Origin: Limnohabitans sp. Rim8
GTDB taxonomy: Bacteria; Pseudomonadota; Gammaproteobacteria; Burkholderiales; Burkholderiaceae_C
Direction of reading: 5' to 3'
Assembly (NCBI GenBank): GCA_945901045.1
Contig: CAMDKK010000029.1
Location: 1 to 47,084 of the forward strand
DNA: 47,084 nucleotides
The notes under the pieces were generated by a model. It was not told the DNA's origin and ran no database searches. It saw only the letters and a program-made list of their open reading frames with translations. Position 1 is the first letter of the stretch; every line of letters begins with the position of its first letter. This document shows, piece by piece, positions 40,911 through 47,084 of the stretch. The position numbers and the translations under genes are program-made.

Positions 40911-41609
40911 ATGTCCTACTCCCTGCCTCCCTCCAAACTCGATGCGATACGCCCAGTGCCTGCACGTCTACAACGGGCAAATGCACGCGCTGCCAGCGTC
41001 GGGAAAACGTTTACGGAGTCGGAACTATCGACCGCCGACAAGATCATCAAGGCCGCAGCCGAGTTCTTCGCCAGCCACGGTTACGTGAACAGCACGCTCG
41101 ACGATGTGGCCGCTCTCGCGGGTTTCACGAAAGGAGCTGTCTATTACCATTTCAAGGACAAGGAAAGCCTCCTGCTCGAAGTACTCAAGTGCATTGAAGT
41201 TCGCTCAATCGACACGACCGCTGCTGCGGTTCGCGAGCGAAGTGGTTCTGCGACGGATCATTTGGAACTGTTCGTAAGGTACCAAACGCGCTGGGCAGCG
41301 CAGCACCCGCGGGACCTCGCCGTTCTAATGTTGGTCTCAGCCGAAACTCCGCATACGTCAGAAGCTGTACGTGCCCAAGTCCGTGAAATCTATCGTAAGC
41401 TTGGCTTGCTTCTAGAAGAAATCATTGAAGCGGGCAAGCGTTCAGGCGAGTTCAGCAAGCGTCAGATCACCGGCGACATAGTGTTGTACCTGCAAGCGGT
41501 CCATGACGGCAACATGATGCTCTGGTACAGAAGTGGTACCGATCCGGAAATCGGACGCCGCTTAGGGAAGGCCACAATATCTGGCTTCTTAAAAACGGTG
41601 AAGGATTAA
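40911..41609 (+). CDS. TetR/AcrR-family transcriptional regulator
   Basis: A 232-residue protein from the ATG at 40911 (a GTG at 40908 is adjacent). The HTH is TLDDVAALAGFTKGAVYYHF, preceded by TADKIIKAAAEFFASHGYVN. The first 40 residues are an unusual polar extension, and there is no ribosome-binding site. The start lies about 12 bases from the polymerase remnant on the opposite strand, so the natural 5' end may have been replaced. Before the foreign DNA arrived it may have been divergent from the livK operon and its regulator (inference). Base composition is intermediate between the two regions. Confidence 0.87.
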   Translation: MSYSLPPSKLDAIRPVPARLQRANARAASVGKTFTESELSTADKIIKAAAEFFASHGYVNSTLDDVAALAGFTKGAVYYHFKDKESLLLEVLKCIEVRSIDTTAAAVRERSGSATDHLELFVRYQTRWAAQHPRDLAVLMLVSAETPHTSEAVRAQVREIYRKLGLLLEEIIEAGKRSGEFSKRQITGDIVLYLQAVHDGNMMLWYRSGTDPEIGRRLGKATISGFLKTVKD

Positions 41610-41793
41610 AAACCGCACCACGCGAACTGTTTGCGCCAACAAGCAAGCCGATCAAAAATGAGCAAATGAGCCTGTTGTAGTGGTAAAAAAATAGGGCGAC
41701 TTATTTGAATCAACAACTTGCGTCATTTGATGTCGAACTCGGGAGCGGTGGTTAGAAATGAATTTTGCAGGGACGATTAGCAATCAATAAAAA

Positions 41794-43272
41794 TCAATAC
41801 GCAACATTTCTTTCGGGCCCCGCACTAATGGTGGCCATCATGGCATCCATGTGATATTTCAATCGATCCAATTTAAGCGATTGTGCATCGGCCACATCCC
41901 ACAGATTATTAAATTCCCCAGGGTCATTTTTTAAGTCATACAACTCACCAATTCGATGCCCGTGATAAACCACGCTTTTAAATTGACCATCAAATACCAT
42001 TGAACCATGCGAATGATCACTGTGTTGAGGCCCTCCAATGGAGTCTTTAAACTCACTGATCACGTGTTTTTTATGTGCGTGTTGGGCTGCTTGACCTTTG
42101 AGCAATGAATGCAATGATTTGCCCTGCATATATCGAGGAACCTCCAAGCCTGCAGCCTCAAGCAATGTTGGCGCCACATCAACAGATTCAACCAACGCTT
42201 GGCTTTGCAAATTGCTTTGCCATTGTTGTGGCCAAGAAAATATCATCGGAATGTGTACCAAACCTTCAAAAAACCGACACCCCTTGAGAATCAAACCATG
42301 ATCGCCCAATAATTCACCGTGATCGCTCATGTAAACAATAATGGTATTTTCTAATTGATTGGTGTCACGCAATACATCGACAATTCGACGCAATTGATCA
42401 TCGATCAACATGATCATGGCGTAATAATTAGCCTTAATCTCCAATGCATCGTAGGAATCAGGCGCTGCAGAAGCTACCAAATCATGCTCCTTCTCCAACG
42501 CGACTTGTGATTTTTGACGCAGATACGGATCAATGGCTATCTTGGTTTGCTGATCAATAGCGGCAAAGTCTTTTTGTCGTTCAATATCGGTAGGCCTAAA
42601 CAAAGGCATTGGTAAATCTTGCATATTTATTTTTGCAAGGTATTCGGGTGGCGCATCAAATGGCGCATGAGGGTCAAACGGATTGAGTGAAAGCAACCAT
42701 GGCTTGTCTCGCTGTTCGGTTATGAAGCGAATGGCCATTTCGCTGACCCATGTGGTTTGATGATATTTGGCAGGCACACCAGGACCACAAAATTGATTAT
42801 GTGGCGCATACAACTCCACTGGGTCCACTTTCATTTCATGTCGCAACCAATTTTCATAATCGTGTCCATGAGCAAAATCGGGATGTGGATGATGACTCCA
42901 TAAAAAAGAGCGATATCCATCGTCGGGACGTTTTTCATAATATTTTGCAGCAGTGAGATGCAACTTTCCAACCAATCCACAGTCGTAACCAGCATCAGCA
43001 AACAATCGAGTGACGAGTTTTTCGTGCGATGGAAACCAAGCGTTGCCATTGCGATAGACGTGATGACTTGCGGGATATCGCCCTGTCAAAAAACTGGTTC
43101 GTGCAGGTGTACAAATTTGACTTTGTGTATATGCTTGACTAAACGCAACACCACTTGCACATAACTCATCCAGCATGGGCGTATCAATGTGTTTTTGTCC
43201 AAGTGCACGAATCGTGTCGTATCGTTGTTGATCCGAGCAATACCAAAGAATATTTGGTTGTTTGTTTTTCAT
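41794..43272 (-). CDS. Sulfatase (alkaline-phosphatase superfamily), type I
   Basis: A 492-residue protein. The formylglycine signature is Cys54 in QICTPARTSFLTGRYP (CxPxR); the metal-binding N-terminus is ILWYCSDQQRYD; further motifs are LVGKLHLTAAKYY and IVYMSDHGELLGDHGL. It would hydrolyse a sulfate ester or a related choline-sulfatase-like substrate after conversion of Cys54 to formylglycine. No signal peptide is seen. It lies 5 bases downstream of a second sulfatase gene, in a low-GC operon that starts with a Bug gene. No sulfatase-maturating enzyme is visible in the window. Confidence 0.92.
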   Translation of the reverse strand: MKNKQPNILWYCSDQQRYDTIRALGQKHIDTPMLDELCASGVAFSQAYTQSQICTPARTSFLTGRYPASHHVYRNGNAWFPSHEKLVTRLFADAGYDCGLVGKLHLTAAKYYEKRPDDGYRSFLWSHHPHPDFAHGHDYENWLRHEMKVDPVELYAPHNQFCGPGVPAKYHQTTWVSEMAIRFITEQRDKPWLLSLNPFDPHAPFDAPPEYLAKINMQDLPMPLFRPTDIERQKDFAAIDQQTKIAIDPYLRQKSQVALEKEHDLVASAAPDSYDALEIKANYYAMIMLIDDQLRRIVDVLRDTNQLENTIIVYMSDHGELLGDHGLILKGCRFFEGLVHIPMIFSWPQQWQSNLQSQALVESVDVAPTLLEAAGLEVPRYMQGKSLHSLLKGQAAQHAHKKHVISEFKDSIGGPQHSDHSHGSMVFDGQFKSVVYHGHRIGELYDLKNDPGEFNNLWDVADAQSLKLDRLKYHMDAMMATISAGPERNVAY

Positions 43273-43277
43273 GAAAT

Positions 43278-45575
43278 TTAATGATCAGTAAAAGCTGTTT
43301 GAATCAAATCTTGCGCATTGTCGGGTGCATCTTCATGCAATTGAACAATCACTTCATGAATCAATCCCGAAAACCGAAAAGGTGATTCATATTGTCGTGT
43401 CACAGGAAGTCCGCTGTCATAACCACAGCACAATCCCTCGCCCGAGGTTTCAATCACTGCAGGAATCATGCGCGGCAATAAGCCACGTCCAACCTCTTCA
43501 CCATTGATTCGCAACATTCCGTAGCCTTGGTGTTCTTGCGTTCGAACAAATTCAAACTCAAGACTTACTTCACCTTCAGGTATAGGATTTGTTGAAGTAA
43601 TTTCGTACTCTTCAATGCCAACATAATTGTGGACATAAACCAGCTTGTTATTTTTAACAAAAAGAGAGTAGCCTGCAAACCAACTACCGTGCGCTAACAA
43701 TACACCTTGCGCACCACCAGGGGGGATCAAAACCTTGGCAGTAATCGTATGTGACTTATTTTTAACATTAACCGCCGTGTATTCAAACTGAGCCGCACCA
43801 TCTGGTTCGTAAACATACCTTGAGGTAGGCTCGCGCGAACTTGGCTTTCTCTCACCCATTCGCATTTGCATTCGAGAATCCAATGGCAGTACGTTGTATT
43901 TTTCTGCCTCTTTCCACCAGAGATCAATCAATTCTTGTAACTTTTCAGGATATACATCTGCAAGGTTGAAACACTCTGAGAAATCTTTTTCAACATGGTA
44001 GAGCTCCCATTTTTGATTTTGCAGCATTTCTTCAGTCAGCATTTCTCCTTGAGGTTGCTCAACAACGGCTTTCCAACCATCGGCCCATAGCGCGCGCGAA
44101 GCAATCATTTCATAGTACTGGACTTTTTTACGGGTGAGAACTTCTGCATCTGTAAATGTATGCGCAAAACTAACGCCCTGCATTGGCGTTTGCGCTATGG
44201 AATTTAAAACTGTCGGTGCAGAAATACCAATGGCCTCTAAGATAGTCGGCGTGATGTCAACTGCATGCGCGTATTGACCACGAATTTGATTTTGAGATTT
44301 TATTTTGTTAGGCCAATGAATAATGAACGGATCACTCATCCCGCCCTGATGCAAATAGCGCTTCCATCTTCGCAAGGGTGTATTTCCTGCCCAAGCCCAA
44401 CCCCATGCATAGTTGGGATAAGAATTAACGCTTCCCCACTCATCTAGGTGTTGAAGATTTTCTTGAATCGTTGGCTCAATGCGATTTGGAAATTGACATT
44501 CGTTAAATGACCCATGCTCGCCACCTTCAGCAGATGCACCATTGTCAGAGGCTAAAACAATGATCGTGTTATCCCACTCGCCTCTTCTCTTGAGGTCATC
44601 AAACAATCGACCCAAGTGATGATCAGTTTGCTCTAAAAACGCCGCATAGACTTCCATTTGCTTGGCATACAACCGTTTTGCATCCCCACTTAAATCTTCC
44701 CAAGCTTGCACCCACTGAGGTCGCTCACTCAATTGAGTTTCATTTGGAATAATTCCTATTTCAAGTTGATTTTGATATATTTTTTTACGCCATTTTTCCC
44801 ATCCCATGTCGAATCGACCTTTGTATTTTTCAATCCACTCGGGTTCGACATGATGGGGCGCATGACCTGCACCTAAACAATAGTACATAAAAAATGGTTT
44901 ATCTGGCGATACTGCTCTCAAATCGGTGATGTATTGCATCGCACGATCGGCTAAGTCCGCATTTAAATGGTATCCGTCTTTGTAACTTTTAGGCGGTTCG
45001 ATGTAATGACTGTCATGAACCAATGTGGGTGACCATTGATTGGTTTTTCCACCTAAAAAACCATAAAACCGCTCGAAACCGCGAGATAGAGGCCAACGCG
45101 CCTTTGATGCGCCCGACGCATATTCACCCGCCAAGGTTAAGTGCCATTTTCCAATTGCAAAAGTTGCATAACCTTGATCCAACAGTATCTCGGATAAAAA
45201 ACCATTTTCTTTGGGAACCATGCCGTTGTACCCAGGATAACCCGTTGCCATTTCTTGAATAATGCCAACGCCATTGGAATGGTGATTTCTACCTGTCAAC
45301 AAGCAGGCACGCGTTGGTGAACAAATAGCCGTGGTATGAAAATCGCGATAACGCAGTCCGCCCTTGGCCAAGAGATCAATGTTGGGGGTACTGATATCAG
45401 AACCAAAGCAACCGAGTTGCGCAAAACCTACATCATCTAAAAGAATAACCAATATATTGGGTGAATCTTTGGGTGGCTTTTTAGCAACAGGCCAAGAGGG
45501 CTCTGAAGTCGCGGCAGTTAGTGAAATTTTTCCGTTAAATGTGCCGCCTTGAGGATAAGTTTTTATTGAGCTCAT
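43278..45575 (-). CDS. Arylsulfatase-type sulfatase, long form
   Basis: A 765-residue protein. The metal-binding Asp pair Asp47/Asp48 is in LVILLDDVGFAQLG, and the formylglycine signature is Cys85 in AICSPTRACLLTGRNH. Further motifs are ATFAIGKWHLTLAGEY, IIVLASDNGASAEGG and FIIHWPNKIKSQ. The C-terminal 180 residues form a beta-sandwich-like extension, as in Pseudomonas arylsulfatase-type enzymes. There is no obvious signal peptide. It is 5 bases before the next sulfatase and 7 bases after the Bug gene, so the three are one transcription unit. Confidence 0.92.
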   Translation of the reverse strand: MSSIKTYPQGGTFNGKISLTAATSEPSWPVAKKPPKDSPNILVILLDDVGFAQLGCFGSDISTPNIDLLAKGGLRYRDFHTTAICSPTRACLLTGRNHHSNGVGIIQEMATGYPGYNGMVPKENGFLSEILLDQGYATFAIGKWHLTLAGEYASGASKARWPLSRGFERFYGFLGGKTNQWSPTLVHDSHYIEPPKSYKDGYHLNADLADRAMQYITDLRAVSPDKPFFMYYCLGAGHAPHHVEPEWIEKYKGRFDMGWEKWRKKIYQNQLEIGIIPNETQLSERPQWVQAWEDLSGDAKRLYAKQMEVYAAFLEQTDHHLGRLFDDLKRRGEWDNTIIVLASDNGASAEGGEHGSFNECQFPNRIEPTIQENLQHLDEWGSVNSYPNYAWGWAWAGNTPLRRWKRYLHQGGMSDPFIIHWPNKIKSQNQIRGQYAHAVDITPTILEAIGISAPTVLNSIAQTPMQGVSFAHTFTDAEVLTRKKVQYYEMIASRALWADGWKAVVEQPQGEMLTEEMLQNQKWELYHVEKDFSECFNLADVYPEKLQELIDLWWKEAEKYNVLPLDSRMQMRMGERKPSSREPTSRYVYEPDGAAQFEYTAVNVKNKSHTITAKVLIPPGGAQGVLLAHGSWFAGYSLFVKNNKLVYVHNYVGIEEYEITSTNPIPEGEVSLEFEFVRTQEHQGYGMLRINGEEVGRGLLPRMIPAVIETSGEGLCCGYDSGLPVTRQYESPFRFSGLIHEVIVQLHEDAPDNAQDLIQTAFTDH

Positions 45576-45582
45576 TGAGTCA

Positions 45583-46554
45583 TCAATCTATGGTTATGTT
45601 TGAAGACTTCACTGCTGCCGACCAACGGATATGTTCTGCATTCAAAAATTTAGAAAAATCCTCAATTGAAGTGGGCGCAGGATCTGTTCCTAAGCCTTTT
45701 AATTTTTCTGCCATTTCTGAGGTTTTTAAAATTGCAACAATATCAGCATTCAATTTGTTGACAATATCTTTGGGTGTATTTGCAGCTACAACAACACCAA
45801 ACCAAGCGTAGGCTTCATAATTTTTATAACCTGACTCTTTGATCGTTGGAACTTCAGGCCAATAGCTCAAACGTTGATCAGAAGTAACGCCCAATACTTG
45901 CAATTTTCCAGACTTGACATGTTGCATAACCTCAAGTGGACTGGCAAACATAAAAGCAATATGTCCACTCACCAGATCGACAACCGCAGGCCCACCCCCT
46001 TTATACGGAACGTGTAATGCTTCAATACCAGACTGCATGCGAAATAACTCCACAGCTAAATGCGGCAAACTCCCATTACCAGGCGTTCCATAGGGAAGTT
46101 TTGAACCTGGTACTTTTGCAAGCGTTACAAAATCTGCAAATACTTTTGCTTTCACCTGATTGGGATTAATCACAGCCACCAGTGGATTGGTCACCAGTAA
46201 GCTCACAGGCGCAAAATCTTTTCGGCTGTCGTATGGCAGCTTAGGATAGGCATATTGAGTGATGACAAAAGGCGCCGGTGCCAATAGCAAGGTATAACCA
46301 TCTGCAGGTGCCTTGGCAACGATATCCGTACCTAAAGTTGTTGCTGCACCCGCTTTGTTATCAACAACAACGGGTTGCCCCCAACGTTCTGATAATTTTT
46401 GCGCCATTAATCGAGCCACGATATCAGACTGCCCTCCTGGCGCAAACGGAACGACAAAGCGAACGGGTTTGTTTGGATAAGACTGCGCGCCCACCCATGG
46501 TGAGTGAAAGCCAACAACAATTGAAATCAACAAAGAACAACTGAAACGAAACAT
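45583..46554 (-). CDS. Bug/TctC-family periplasmic solute-binding protein 5
   Basis: A 323-residue protein with a signal peptide (MFRFSCSLLISIVVGFHSPW, cleavage near GAQS) and AAAGG 8 bases before the ATG. The signature is YPNKPVRFVVPFAPGGQSDI, with DNKAGAATTLG, ADGYTLLLAP and VPYKGGGPAVVDLVSGH. Codon use is much more AT-rich than in the four Bug genes at 4.6-20.7 kb, so it has a different origin. As first gene before two sulfatases it may capture the sulfated substrate or its acid product. Confidence 0.92.
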   Translation of the reverse strand: MFRFSCSLLISIVVGFHSPWVGAQSYPNKPVRFVVPFAPGGQSDIVARLMAQKLSERWGQPVVVDNKAGAATTLGTDIVAKAPADGYTLLLAPAPFVITQYAYPKLPYDSRKDFAPVSLLVTNPLVAVINPNQVKAKVFADFVTLAKVPGSKLPYGTPGNGSLPHLAVELFRMQSGIEALHVPYKGGGPAVVDLVSGHIAFMFASPLEVMQHVKSGKLQVLGVTSDQRLSYWPEVPTIKESGYKNYEAYAWFGVVVAANTPKDIVNKLNADIVAILKTSEMAEKLKGLGTDPAPTSIEDFSKFLNAEHIRWSAAVKSSNITID

Positions 46555-46679
46555 GTTTGACGCCTTTACTTTAGTCTGATACTGAAGTGGACCCCAAGAG
46601 CAAGACGAACTTGATGCCAGTTTAAGCTGCAGTCAGATTTTATGCAGCTGCTCGGCGCTGCCCCGATTTTTTTAATTCT
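46555..46679. other. Short non-coding stretch upstream of the sulfatase operon
   Basis: Contains the ribosome-binding site of the Bug gene (AAAGG) and presumably its promoter. No clear -35/-10 pair or gene is seen. Confidence 0.4.
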
Positions 46680-46847
46680 ATTCCTAATCGCAGGAATCGA
46701 GAAGATGCACATGATCAGCAAGGCTCAGATGGACTGTCCCGCCGGATCACCCGCGTCCGCAGCCAATCAGTTCTAAAGCCTTGCTGCTTGAAAACGTGGC
46801 TAACGAAACGCCCTTTCTCGGCCACACTCCACTAACGCGACAGAACC
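46680..46847 (+). pseudogene. IS6-family transposase remnant, C-terminus plus right end
   Basis: On the plus strand LIAGIEKMHMISKAQM matches the conserved C-terminal IAGIExMHMIxKGQ of IS6 transposases. About 100 bases later comes CTAACGCGACAGAACC (46832-46847), the reverse complement of an IS6-type end beginning GGTTCTGTCGC. The rest of the element (about 0.6 kb to the left) is absent. The end abuts a second, opposite IS6 fragment. Confidence 0.65.
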
Positions 46848-47084
46848 CCCGGTGGTCCTGCTCGACGATGTTGTTGTTCAGGTATTTGTTTTGGCGCATC
46901 AGGATGTCGACGCAGGCGTCGGCCTTGACGCTTTCAATGGCGGCTGTGTTGGCGCCGCTCTTGTCAATGGTGATCTTCTCGGGCACATCGTGCAGGTTGA
47001 TCGCGCGCTCCAAGAACCGCCGGGCCGCAGCCAAATCGCGCTTGGCCGTGAGCAAAAAATCCACCGTCTCGCCCTCCCGATCGA
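46848..47084 (-). pseudogene. IS6-family transposase fragment, runs off the window
   Basis: The minus-strand frame from the right edge contains DLAAARRFLERAINLHDVPE, ITIDKSGANTAAI (second catalytic Asp), MRQNKYLNNNIVEQDHR (catalytic Glu) and then breaks at the IS6 end at 46847. About 40 C-terminal codons are missing, apparently replaced by the opposite-strand IS6 remnant. The 5' part lies outside the window, so its integrity there is unknown. Confidence 0.82.

Noticed and set aside
40900-40986. N-terminal extension of the polymerase-like frame
   Set aside because: These codons are the antisense of the TetR gene start and do not resemble a polymerase.

Overview
The window looks like an accessory, mosaic stretch of a betaproteobacterial (Burkholderiales-type) genome. 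The reasons are high-GC catabolic operons, five periplasmic binding proteins of the Bug/TctC (tripartite tricarboxylate transporter receptor) family, several class III CoA-transferases and MaoC hydratases, and remnants of IS110, IS6 and IS21 elements. Genus assignment is inference; no rRNA or core housekeeping gene is present.

Layout. (1) Positions 1-332 hold the 3' part of an IS110-type transposase gene. (2) Positions 448-20704 are a GC-rich acid-catabolism region. It holds a GntR/UTRA regulator with an apparently leaderless promoter, an aldehyde dehydrogenase, two ThDP enzymes, four Bug proteins, three class III CoA-transferases, an acyl-CoA dehydrogenase, a MaoC hydratase, a CitE-like lyase, two adjacent class II aldolase/adducin paralogues, a D-2-hydroxyacid dehydrogenase and an MmgE/PrpD protein. 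TGTACGTACA-type palindromes stand before the divergent ALDH/ThDP pair, before the first Bug gene and before the Bug-MmgE operon, so the whole block is probably one GntR regulon. Its two arms converge on a hairpin at 18272-18309. (3) Positions 21229-30632 (minus strand) are a second, translationally coupled acyl-CoA operon. It encodes a livK remnant, a CoA-transferase, a MaoC hydratase, an enoyl-CoA hydratase, a GH105-like glycosidase, an AMP-forming ligase and a fused indolepyruvate-ferredoxin-oxidoreductase-type enzyme. The first gene, livK, has lost its 5' part at a junction with half of a tRNA-Arg.

(4) Positions about 30630-40900 are foreign DNA. They hold a G-rich tract and an AT-rich divergent pair coding for an exported trypsin-like protease and an exported CHAT-domain (caspase-like) protein of about 1360 residues. 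Next come TTTAAACG repeats with a 54-residue small gene, and a family B DNA polymerase-like pseudogene split by a complete IS21-family element. The 8-bp target duplication is visible, and removing the element restores the reading frame. (5) Positions 40908-46554 hold a TetR regulator and a lower-GC operon Bug-sulfatase-sulfatase. (6) Positions 46680-47084 hold two IS6-family transposase remnants pointing at each other. The same IS6-like terminal sequence also lies just downstream of the second catabolic operon at 21195-21210.

Most interesting part: the exported trypsin/CHAT protease pair carried on a decayed mobile element. It looks like an uncharacterised two-protease module. The TGTACGTACA regulon and the GH105 enzyme embedded in a CoA-thioester operon are the next most useful leads.
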